Assembly (NCBI RefSeq): GCF_002029235.1
Contig: NZ_MZGV01000011.1
Span: 1-64,000, forward strand
DNA length: 64,000 nucleotides
DNA from: Clostridium oryzae
GTDB lineage: Bacteria; Bacillota; Clostridia; Clostridiales; Clostridiaceae
Direction of reading: 5' to 3'
Every line of letters begins with the position of its first letter. Position 1 is the first letter of the stretch. The notes under the pieces are model-generated. The model worked only from the letters and a program-made list of their open reading frames with translations, was not told where the DNA came from and ran no database searches. The translations under genes and the position numbers were made by a program. Below, piece by piece: positions 24,844 to 33,900 of the stretch.

Positions 24844-25536
24844 CTATAATGGGAATTCTACCTTCTCAAGTTTTGCAATAAGTTTTATTTCTTTCACATT
24901 AACAGTTTCCGTAAGAATAGAGCCTTGGTTACCAATGAGTAATAGTTTCGTACTATCAAGTCTCTTTATTTGTCTTATATTTCTTTTCCCATTATGTTCA
25001 AATAAGTATATAGCTCCGCTGTCTAATTCAGACGTATAATGTCCAAATGCTATATCACCAGCTTTTATCCTATATCCAATCATATCATCTTGTTCAATTT
25101 TTATGTACAATACCTTATCCTGAGCATAACCTTCTATCTTATTGTTTTCTATTGGCAGTACTTTCTTGCCTAGTACTTTAGATAAACTATAATCATATAT
25201 AGGTATCTCCTTCAAAACTGAACTAAATGCACTAGCCCATACCTCATTTACTTCCTTATTTGCACTGGAAGACTTCTTGTTTAAATTTCCGTAACTAGCT
25301 TTAGTTGGCAGTGACTCTGTCTCTTCTCTTTCTTCATCCTCAATCATAGAGATATCATTTATATTTTTATTTAGTATTTTTGATATTCTCATAATAATAC
25401 TTTCATTTACTACTTTTCTTCCATTCTCAACATCATTGAGGAAGCTTTCTGAAACGCCAAGCTTTTTAGCCAATGCCTTCTGCGTAAATCCAGCTTCCAT
25501 TCTCAGTTCTTTAATTTTTTCTCCTGCTCTACTCAA
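24844..25536 (-). CDS. XRE regulator with an inactive S24/LexA-type C-terminal domain
   Basis: 230 residues. Residues 5-60 are a clear helix-turn-helix (ELRMEAGFTQKALAKKLGV with SESFLNDVENGRKV). Residues 110-230 resemble the LexA/CI self-cleavage fold (YIKIEQDDMIGYRIKAGDIAF, GAIYLFEHNGKRNIRQI). Active enzymes have serine in the DSM motif; here the position reads DDM, so the nucleophile is missing and self-cleavage is unlikely. The fold may instead serve for dimerisation or ligand sensing. The gene lies one base after the DUF3783 gene upstream, in one operon with it and perhaps the cyclophilin gene. Confidence 0.82.
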   Translation of the reverse strand: MSRAGEKIKELRMEAGFTQKALAKKLGVSESFLNDVENGRKVVNESIIMRISKILNKNINDISMIEDEEREETESLPTKASYGNLNKKSSSANKEVNEVWASAFSSVLKEIPIYDYSLSKVLGKKVLPIENNKIEGYAQDKVLYIKIEQDDMIGYRIKAGDIAFGHYTSELDSGAIYLFEHNGKRNIRQIKRLDSTKLLLIGNQGSILTETVNVKEIKLIAKLEKVEFPL

Positions 25537-25537
25537 T

Positions 25538-25921
25538 TTATTTACCTCTCTTCGCTGTCTTATACCATTCTCTTTCCTCTATAAGATGCTTCAAAAGCTC
25601 TTTGAAAGTCCAATTAATGGAAGTTTCAGTAACTACTGCAAATATAGGCTTGGATTGAAGCTGCTCCCTTATTGCCTTTAGAGAACTTTCTAATTCATCA
25701 TCACTATAATTGTTGAATAGTATAATTTTTTCTTGTGGTACCGCTTCTTTACTAACAATATCAAATTTTAGTCCGCCTATTATGTCTCCGATTGTCATAT
25801 TTATCATCGTATCGCTTATTTCAACAATACGGTCTCCTCTTTTCGGTTCAGTCACATTGCTTATTATAGTTTTTTCTTCAGTATCCATTCCAAATATAAG
25901 CATGCATTTCTGATTATCCAA
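25538..25921 (-). CDS. DUF3783 domain protein
   Basis: 127 residues matching a clostridial family in which a short N-terminal half is followed by FNNYSDDELESSLKAIREQ and then TSINWTFKELLKHLIEERE. It is soluble, without signal or membrane segments, and its function is unknown. The C-terminal part contains the conserved aromatic-rich helix of the family. Its stop codon is a base away from the start of the XRE/S24-like gene, which suggests co-expression and possibly a shared function. Confidence 0.75.
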   Translation of the reverse strand: MDNQKCMLIFGMDTEEKTIISNVTEPKRGDRIVEISDTMINMTIGDIIGGLKFDIVSKEAVPQEKIILFNNYSDDELESSLKAIREQLQSKPIFAVVTETSINWTFKELLKHLIEEREWYKTAKRGK

Positions 25922-25935
25922 AAAAATGCCCCCTT

Positions 25936-26454
25936 CTATTCTATAATTTCAGGTGCGTCGTATTTAGCGCCGAAAGTATCTACTGTGACTTTACTCATAA
26001 CTTGCTTTTCTAAAGGTTTATCAGAAAAATCAGTATCTACACATACAATTTTATCTACACCCTCCATACCTTCAATAACCTTTCCAAAAGACGCATACTG
26101 TCCGTCTAGGTGTGGTGCATCAGCTACCATTATAAAAAACTGACTGCCTGCTGAATCAGGATTCATAGCTCTTGCCATAGAAAGTACTCCTCTAGTATGC
26201 TTAAGTTCATTTTTAAATCCGTTTGAAGTAAATTCTCCTTTTATGGAATAGCCCGGATCACCAGTGCCTGTTCCTTGAGGACATCCTCCCTGTATCATAA
26301 ACCCTGGTATAACCCTATGAAAAGTCAAACCATCATAAAATCCCTTGTTTACTAAACTTATAAAATTCTTAACTGTATTAGGAGATACTTCTTCATATAA
26401 CTCCGCTTTAATCTTATCTCCATTTTCCATTTCTATAGTTACTATTGGATTCAT
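25936..26454 (-). CDS. ppiB: Peptidyl-prolyl cis-trans isomerase, cyclophilin type
   Basis: 172 residues, the size of a minimal cytoplasmic cyclophilin. It has the active-site motif [21 protein letters not shown] (residues about 46-66), the SQFFIM core and the ending typical of bacterial PpiB. It accelerates proline isomerisation during folding. No signal peptide is visible, so the protein is intracellular. It is upstream of the DUF3783 and XRE genes on the same strand, 14 bases before the first. Confidence 0.96.
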   Translation of the reverse strand: MNPIVTIEMENGDKIKAELYEEVSPNTVKNFISLVNKGFYDGLTFHRVIPGFMIQGGCPQGTGTGDPGYSIKGEFTSNGFKNELKHTRGVLSMARAMNPDSAGSQFFIMVADAPHLDGQYASFGKVIEGMEGVDKIVCVDTDFSDKPLEKQVMSKVTVDTFGAKYDAPEIIE

Positions 26455-26585
26455 GTCACTTCTCCTTTAATTTTATTTACATTTTTATTTTTATATTATT
26501 ATTCTTTAATATAAATTATCCTTCAATATAATTATATATTATTTATAGCTTTTGTAAAATATATGTATATAAAAAATATAAAATA

Positions 26586-26639
26586 AAAAGAACTGCTGCA
26601 AAATGATGTAAATTAATCATCTCACAGACAGCTCTTTTA
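26586..26639 (-). terminator. Terminator of glnN
   Basis: On the minus strand AAAAGAGCTGTCTGTGAGATGATT pairs imperfectly with ACATCATTTTGCAGCAGTTCTTTTT, giving a long hairpin with a T-rich tail about 20 bases after the glnN stop. Confidence 0.65.
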
Positions 26640-26658
26640 TACATTCTTATATTAAATA

Positions 26659-28749
26659 TTATACTGTGAACAATAGATCTCCATAAGTTGGGAATGGCCA
26701 GAATTCCTTATCAACAATACCCTCTAACTTATCTGCTACTTCTCTAACTGAATTCATCTTTTCGAAAACATCAAATCTATATGCATGAGCCTGATCATAT
26801 GCATCTGTTACAGCAGCAGCACTCTCAGTTGCTTTATCTAACGCATCTACATTAGCTTTAAGATCTGCAGCAAGTGAACTTACTTCCTTTAATATATCTC
26901 TTTGTACTGAAAGATCTGCAGGAACTCCTGTAGCTTTTATAGCATTTATTGAACCAGCAACTTTTGCAGCAAAATTAAGCACTGCAGGAAGTATCTGTCT
27001 CTTTGCCATTTCTGAAGTTGTTAATGCTTCAATATTTATTGTCTTCGTATAGTTCTCAAGAGTTATTTCATAACGTGCATGCATTTCTCTTTCACTTAAT
27101 ACTCCATGTTTTGCCATAAGCTTAACATTCTTTTCAGCTATTAATGCTTTGGAAGCCTCTACTAGAGTCTTAATATTAGGTAATCCTCTCTTTTCAGCTT
27201 CAGCTACCCATTCATCAGTGTATCCATTTCCATTAAATATTACTTTCTTATGAGCTTTTATAAGTTCAGTTAAAAGTATATCAACTTCAGCTTCAACATC
27301 AGAAGCCTTTTCAAGTCTATCTGCGATTATGCTTAATTCATCTGCAACTGCAGTATTTAACACAGCATTAGGTATAGCAATAGATGCCGATGAAGCCACC
27401 ATTCTGAACTCAAATTTATTACCTGTAAATGCGAAAGGAGATGTTCTATTTCTATCTGTAGCATCTTTCTTTAATTTAGGAAGTACTTTTACTCCTGTAT
27501 CAAGAATTGACGCAGTCTTTGAATTAGTTGCTTTGCCTTTCTCAAGCTGCTCTACAACATTTTCAAGTTGCTCTCCTAGGAATATTGATATAATTGCTGG
27601 AGGTGCTTCGTTAGCTCCAAGTCTATGATCATTTCCCGGATTTGATGCAACTAATCTAAGGATATCAGCATATTTATCAACAGCTGAAATTACAGCAGCC
27701 ATGAATATCAGGAACTGCTTATTTTCATGTGGTTTATCTCCAGGATTTAGAAGATTAACTCCATCATCTGTACCCATTGACCAGTTATTATGCTTACCAG
27801 AACCATTGATTCCAGCAAAAGGTTTTTCATGAAGTAAGCATACAAGACCATGTCTCAATGCAACCTTCTTTAAAATTTCCATTACTAACTGGTTACTGTC
27901 GTTTGCATTATTTCCTTCAGAGAATATAGTTGCAATTTCATGCTGTCCAGGTGCTACTTCATTGTGCTGAGTCTTAGCACTAATTCCAAGCTTCCACAAT
28001 TCATCATTAACTTCAGCCATGAAAGCTTCAACTCTCTCTTTTATAACACCGAAATAATGGTCTTCTAATTCCTGACCCTTTGGAGGCTGTGCTCCGAAAA
28101 GAGTTCTTCCTGTATATATTAAATCCTTACGTTGATCGTAATATTTCTTATCTACAAGGAAATATTCCTGCTCTGGTCCAACATTTGTTGTAACACACTT
28201 AGAAGTTGTATTACCAAGTGCTCTTAACACTCTTATAGCTTCATCAGATAGAACCTGAGTAGATTTTAAAAGTGGTATCTTTGTATCAAGAGCCTCTCCT
28301 GTATAGGAACAGAAAGCTGTTGGTATGCAAAGCTGTCCATTTTTAACAAAAGCAGGTGACGTACAATCCCATGCAGTATATCCTCTAGCTTGAGAAGTAT
28401 CTCTTATTCCACCAGATGGGAATGAAGATGCATCAGGCTCACCTTTTACAAGTTCCTTTCCTGAAAACTCCATTATAACTTTTCCCTTTGAAGGTATGGA
28501 TATAAATGAATCATACTTTTCAGCTGTTACTCCTGTTAATGGTTGGAACCAATGAGTATAATGAGTTGCACCTTTCTCGATTGCCCAATCCCTCATTGCA
28601 GCTGCTACCGAATCTGCTACAGATATATCAAGTGGAAGTTTTTCTTCAATTGTCTTTTTTAATGTTTTATAAACCCCTTCTGGGAGTCTTTGTTTCATTA
28701 CAGCGTCATTAAATACATTTGAGCCAAAAATTTCGCAGAGATTACTCAT
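26659..28749 (-). CDS. glnN: Glutamine synthetase, type III
   Basis: 696 residues from ATG 28749 (AAGGGGA upstream); a longer reading frame gives a 710-residue protein. It makes glutamine from glutamate, ammonia and ATP. The length of about 700 residues, the N-terminal [10 protein letters not shown] and the motif set [35 protein letters not shown] and [14 protein letters not shown] identify the GSIII class, which lacks the adenylylation site of GSI and forms dodecamers. Motifs for binding ATP, glutamate and metal are intact. It is monocistronic with a long upstream gap. A promoter with TTGAAA and TATACG spaced by 17 bases precedes it (28829-28857). Confidence 0.96.
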   Translation of the reverse strand: MSNLCEIFGSNVFNDAVMKQRLPEGVYKTLKKTIEEKLPLDISVADSVAAAMRDWAIEKGATHYTHWFQPLTGVTAEKYDSFISIPSKGKVIMEFSGKELVKGEPDASSFPSGGIRDTSQARGYTAWDCTSPAFVKNGQLCIPTAFCSYTGEALDTKIPLLKSTQVLSDEAIRVLRALGNTTSKCVTTNVGPEQEYFLVDKKYYDQRKDLIYTGRTLFGAQPPKGQELEDHYFGVIKERVEAFMAEVNDELWKLGISAKTQHNEVAPGQHEIATIFSEGNNANDSNQLVMEILKKVALRHGLVCLLHEKPFAGINGSGKHNNWSMGTDDGVNLLNPGDKPHENKQFLIFMAAVISAVDKYADILRLVASNPGNDHRLGANEAPPAIISIFLGEQLENVVEQLEKGKATNSKTASILDTGVKVLPKLKKDATDRNRTSPFAFTGNKFEFRMVASSASIAIPNAVLNTAVADELSIIADRLEKASDVEAEVDILLTELIKAHKKVIFNGNGYTDEWVAEAEKRGLPNIKTLVEASKALIAEKNVKLMAKHGVLSEREMHARYEITLENYTKTINIEALTTSEMAKRQILPAVLNFAAKVAGSINAIKATGVPADLSVQRDILKEVSSLAADLKANVDALDKATESAAAVTDAYDQAHAYRFDVFEKMNSVREVADKLEGIVDKEFWPFPTYGDLLFTV

Positions 28750-28828
28750 TTTTAAAAAATCCCCTTTCGCAATAAATGATTTTTTTTGCAATAATTTTTA
28801 AATCCAAATTAAAAAAATCTAGACGTAT

Positions 28829-28857
28829 CGTATAACATAATTATAATTTGATTTCAA
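28829..28857 (-). promoter_or_regulatory. Possible glnN promoter
   Basis: TTGAAA (28852-28857), 17 bases, TATACG (28829-28834) on the minus strand. The -10 box is weak. Nothing else is recognisable on this side of the 450-base gap between glnN and murI. I see no glutamine-type riboswitch. Confidence 0.35.
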
Positions 28858-29065
28858 TAAATTTATATATTATTATTTTCTTTTTTTGATTATTAATGTT
28901 TTGTAGCGTGAAATCGTTTTTTGTTGGACATGTATTAAATACATGATATTTTATTATAGTTTAATTGATAATTTAATAACGGTATAAAAAAAAAGCTCAT
29001 ACATTGAATTTTTATTCATAATACTGTTATATATTGCCATTAGGTTATTTGTATGGATAAAAATG

Positions 29066-29074
29066 TGGTATAAT
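29066..29074 (+). promoter_or_regulatory. Possible extended -10 promoter of murI
   Basis: TGGTATAAT is an extended -10 element, with only a poor -35 (TTATTT 18 bases upstream). It lies about 125 bases before the murI start. Confidence 0.4.
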
Positions 29075-29199
29075 CTTTACTGATACTAAACCATTTATCA
29101 CTTTCAATCGTAATATTGATTGTGAATTTATTATCGTATTTATGTTAAAATGGTTCATGTATTATCCATTAAGTTTATATAGAATATAGGAGTGGTAAA

Positions 29200-30015
29200 A
29201 TGAATACTATTGATATAAAAAATAATCCTATAGGATTTTTTGATTCAGGGGTAGGTGGTCTCAGTGTACTGAAAGAAACCTTAAATGTTCTTCCCTATGA
29301 AAACTTTATTTACTTTGGTGATTCAGAAAATGCTCCTTATGGAATCAAGTCAGCAGCAGAAATTAAAAGACTTACCTTTAATGCAGTTGATTTTTTATTA
29401 AAATATAATGTAAAAGCTTTAGTCGTGGCTTGTAACACAGCCACAAGCGTATGCATTGAAGATGTTCGAAAAGCATACAAAAATATACCTATAATTGGCA
29501 TAGAACCTGCTGTAAAACCAGCTGTAGAACTTCATCATGAAGGCTCAATAATTATTATGGCTACGCCTATGGCTCTGTCAGAAGGCAAATTCATGAAGTT
29601 ATTATCAAAATTCAGTGCTACTTCTGAAATTCATCCTGTTCCGTGTCCTGAGCTTGTAGAATTTGTTGAAAGCGGTATATTTAGTGGTCCTGATTTGGAA
29701 AGCTACTTAAAAGAAAAACTTGAGCCGTACAAAAATAAGAAAATATCCTGCATTGTATTAGGCTGCACTCACTTTCCTTTTATAAAAGATACACTTTCCA
29801 AGTTAGTTATGAGCGATACCTACATAATTGATGGAAGCCTAGGGACAGCTAATCACTTAAAGCATAAATTGATAGAAAACAATTTACTCTCATTAAAAGA
29901 TTCCTATGGGTGGGTAAAGGTTCATAACTCAAAAAATAATTCACAGATTATAGATTTGAGCTACAAATTGCTTGGAATAACTAATGATAGGATATACAGG
30001 AGGGACATTATATGA
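29200..30015 (+). CDS. murI: Glutamate racemase
   Basis: 271 residues, the normal size. It interconverts L- and D-glutamate for peptidoglycan. FFDSGVGGLSVLKE at residues 10-23, the catalytic cysteine in VACNTATS near residue 78 and the second catalytic cysteine in LGCTHFP near 190 are all present. The start follows AGGAGTGG. Its stop codon overlaps the ATG of the DUF1836 gene by four bases (ATGA), so the two are translationally coupled. Confidence 0.97.
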   Translation: MNTIDIKNNPIGFFDSGVGGLSVLKETLNVLPYENFIYFGDSENAPYGIKSAAEIKRLTFNAVDFLLKYNVKALVVACNTATSVCIEDVRKAYKNIPIIGIEPAVKPAVELHHEGSIIIMATPMALSEGKFMKLLSKFSATSEIHPVPCPELVEFVESGIFSGPDLESYLKEKLEPYKNKKISCIVLGCTHFPFIKDTLSKLVMSDTYIIDGSLGTANHLKHKLIENNLLSLKDSYGWVKVHNSKNNSQIIDLSYKLLGITNDRIYRRDII

Positions 30016-30587
30016 ATTCAAAAGATAGCCTTATAGAGTTGCTTTCTTCTTTAAAAGAAGTCAATGAAATAAATTTATCCGAAATTCCGTACATTGACCT
30101 ATATATGGATCAAGTGACTACTCTTTTTAATGATAAACTGAAGTCTTTAAAGAGGAATGATAATGATGTAGTTCTTACTAAAACAATGATCAATAACTAT
30201 GCAAAATCCCGTATACTTCCTCCGATTAAAAATAAGAAATATTCTAAAATGCAAATTATACTATTAATATTAATATATAATTTAAAGCAAATTCTTTCTT
30301 TAGATGATATTAAACTTCTCTTTACACCCTTATTAGAAAAATTGGCTCAAGAGAAAGATGGTCTAATATTGGATGATCTATATGACCAATTCATAAATGA
30401 TAAGATAGAACAGCAAAATTCAATAATCGATCAGCTTATTGAAACCGTACGAGCAAATGATAATTTTAATAATGATGATATTAAGTTTTCTCTTCTCACT
30501 GAAGTATTACTTTTGGTTAACGCCGCAAATATACAAAAAAGAGCCGCTGAGAAAATTATTGATACATATTTTAAAACTGACAAGTAA
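30012..30587 (+). CDS. DUF1836 domain protein, probable winged-helix regulator
   Basis: 191 residues. Residues 23-35 (LSEIPYIDLYMDQV) and the segment VVLTKTMINNYAKSRILPP belong to the DUF1836 family; the latter resembles the MerR-type DNA recognition helix. The C-terminal half is helical. Coupled by a four-base overlap to murI, it might influence cell wall or spore functions. No role is established for the family. A short hairpin repeat begins one base after the stop codon. Confidence 0.8.
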   Translation: MNSKDSLIELLSSLKEVNEINLSEIPYIDLYMDQVTTLFNDKLKSLKRNDNDVVLTKTMINNYAKSRILPPIKNKKYSKMQIILLILIYNLKQILSLDDIKLLFTPLLEKLAQEKDGLILDDLYDQFINDKIEQQNSIIDQLIETVRANDNFNNDDIKFSLLTEVLLLVNAANIQKRAAEKIIDTYFKTDK

Positions 30588-30669
30588 AAAAGGGTAGGAA
30601 GTGATTTCCGTCGGCTGGAAAATGCCTCCTCCAACCACTTCCTACCCTATGCCGACTCTATGCATTTAC
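30588..30669. repeat. Short hairpin repeat, copy 2, abutting a stop codon
   Basis: AGGGTAGGAAGTG (30591-30603) pairs perfectly with CACTTCCTACCCT (30636-30648). The loop ATTTCCGTCGGCTGGAAAATG with CCTCCTCCAAC is shared with copies 1 and 3. After the hairpin GACTCTATGCATTTAC (30654-30669) matches the tail of copy 3. The A-rich left flank overlaps the stop codon of the DUF1836 gene. Confidence 0.85.
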
Positions 30670-30829
30670 AAAGTATTATTTTCTATATTTCTTCTCTCAA
30701 ATTATTTTTCTTGTTTATTTATTTTTTATTATTTTCTTAAAAGCTATATTCATATTACTTCGACTATTATATCGTTCCATCTTTTTAACAGTACATATAA
30801 TTTACAAGTAAGTAAGAAGTAAGAGTTAT

Positions 30830-30885
30830 TGAAGGAATTCAGCACAGCTGAATTCCCACCTTCACTTTTCTCTTTACTCTTTAGG
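30830..30885. repeat. Solo fragment of the MITE-like element
   Basis: GAATTCAGCACAGCTGAATTC followed by CCACCTTCACTTTTCTC and TTTACTCTT, nearly the same as at 22791-22860. The rest of the gap between 30670 and 30947 is AT-rich and holds no gene. Confidence 0.65.
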
Positions 30886-30947
30886 AGTGTATCTTGATAC
30901 TAATTGAAAGTTATATGCAATCAGTCGGGCAACGTAAAATCCTGTAA

Positions 30948-33900
30948 CTATAATAGTCCCACAGACATTTGTCCAAGAATTCTCACGAAGTTATAATCCT
31001 GAAAATCAAATTCTCTATTTCTACTATGCGCAGACAATATTAGGATAGCTTTTATAATACCATTATTAATAATCGGTGATACTATGATTGATTTCCAATC
31101 TGGAACACCATTTTTTATCTCTTTGTCATAAGCAGTATCCCAGTCTATCATATATTTTCCTTCTCCCGATCTAACAGTTTCCTCAATTAGGAACATACTA
31201 TCCTCACTTTCCTGCCATCCTTCTTTAAACATCCTTCTAGAATATATCTTATCAACATTATTATCATTAATAATAACAAAGGATCCAAATTCTGATTCTG
31301 TAACCTCGATTATTCTTCCTAAAAAAGTATAAAGCTTATTTTCTAGTTTGTCATTATTTTTTATAAGCTCTGTTATTTCAATCATTACGGATACATTTCT
31401 ATAATCCTGCGTAGCATTTCCAGTAATTATACCCGTAAGTTTGCTTGATGCCTTAGCTTTGCCTTTAAAACTTTCATTCCAAACCCGGCTTCTATTTCTC
31501 CCCATCTTTTTTGCTACATACAATGCCTGATCAGCTTTTTCAATAAGTTCTTTCACAGTATGAGCCTGAGATGGATATGAAGATATGCCCATACTTACAG
31601 TTGCTTTATGGTTATTATGTAATACCCTTGTTTTAAAAATCTTGTTTCTTATTTTCTCTGCCACCACTGCAGCCTTCTCAAGATTCGTTTGAGGAAGCAC
31701 TATAATAAATTCTTCACCGCCATATCTTCCGCAGCAGTCAACTTCTCTTATACTGTTTAATACGATACTGCATATGTTTTTTAGCGCTTCGTCTCCAGCC
31801 TGATGTCCATATTTATCATTAATATGTTTGAAATTATCCAAGTCGAACATAATAATAGAAAATTCAGTTTCATTGCTATCACACAAATACTTCTGCTCTT
31901 CTAGTGTATCTTCTAGATATTTACGCGTAAATGTCCTTGTTAGCTTGTCTATTGACGAATTAGACTTTAAAACATACTTATCTATATTCAGTCCTACTAA
32001 CGGAATTAACTTATTACATTTATCTAATGATGTTTTGTTAAAGTTATTAATAATTCTATCCGCTTCAAAATAAACATATCCAATATTTTTTATAAGTTTA
32101 TCTTTAATATTTCTTCTTTCATTTTTGTATCTTGCAGATGCTACATTCATATCAACCATAACCGGAATACATATAATAACCTTATTATCAATATCTAAAC
32201 CCTCTAATGCATCTTTGTCTTGATCAAGCATCGCATCAGTTATAAGGATTTCACGTCTAGTTTTTCTTACCATTTCGATAACATCTTTTTTATTTACTGT
32301 ATCCTTATTATCATCTAATGTAAATATGACTTTCAATTCTTTTTTATACCCTTCCACAATTATATAAGCTTGTTTTGCTAGTAAGATTCTAGCCATATAC
32401 TTAGCTATAATACTTAAATTATATATAGGGTCAATTTGCAAAGAACTCAACAGCTGCTTATAACTTTCTATTCCATTAGCATTCTTTTTATCGAATATTT
32501 CTCTAGCTGATCTGATAAGTTTTCTATTTCCTAGCAGACTTTTAGTATTTTCATATTTAAATAACCTATCAAGTTCATTTATGTCGGACACTCCATGACG
32601 ACTTACCTTAATTGGAGCGTTTTTCGTCATATTTACACTGATAGAATAAACTTTATACACAGGTTCATTCATTCCATTACTGTTGTAATAATCAACTTTA
32701 TGCTTATTCTCTATTCCGTATAATAATCCTTTTATCACCTGCATAGCTTGAAAATAATAATTAACAGCATAAAAATGATTACCCCTTTTATAGTTCCAAT
32801 CGCCTATCTTGCAGCATAATCTCCACTGCAATTCCTTGTTCTTAGATTTTTCACAAAACTGCAGCGACTCCATTAATGCTTCTATACTATCCCCTTTTTC
32901 ATAAAGTACTGCTCTTAGATATTTCCCCAAAGCCAACATTTTTATTTCTTTTGTATTAAAGTCATGTTTCTTCATAAGTTCAATACTTTTCTCATTATAT
33001 CCTTTTATATGAAGAGCATACGAAGTTCTATATATAATCTCTGCCTTTCTAGCATCACTTTTATGCTTGTCTAGTATTTCATCAATGTTATTTAGCGCTC
33101 TATCTATAAATTCTTCACTCTTATTTTCATTAATATCTATAAGATTTTTTATTAAATTAGCATTCCATTTATTTATTGAGTTATCCTCTCCGTATCTCTT
33201 AACAGCGAGGTGAGAAAAATATTTTGCCTTTTCAATAACTCCCATCTTCAAAAACATTTCCGATAAGAATCTATAAAAATCATTTAAACTCATGCCTTGT
33301 TCTGGATATTCCAAAAGCTCAGAACACAGTATTTTATAATATTTAAACATATTTTTATAATCTTCCATCTTAAGGTATGTGTACGCTATGTCTATATAAT
33401 TATAAAATATATCTGCTTCCCTTGAGAATTTTTCACATTTCTCACGAGCTTCGTCTAAATACTTTATAGCAACTTCATAATCATTATTAATCAAGTAAGT
33501 TTCACCTATATTAATAAGTGCAAGTATGTCTGAATCGAGGAACATATTCTCCTGACTAATTTTTTTCATTTTTAAAAAATACTGTAATGATTTCTCATCA
33601 TCCTGATAATAGTCTCCCCATATAACGCCTATACTATTTAGTGGATTCAAGGTTCCCTTTATATAATTGATTTTTTCATACCATCTTATACTTTCTTCAT
33701 AATTTTCAAGGGCTCTGCTAATGTTTCCAGTATAGTAATTAATATTTCCCAGATGCTTAAGCAATCTACCCATATATTTAGGCATCTTACCGTGGCATAA
33801 TCTAATAGTATAGTTGCTTAATTCCATAGCCCTTAAATATTCTTGTCTAAGTTCATATATTTTGATTTTAATTATATTAATTTCTATTTCGCCCTGCATA

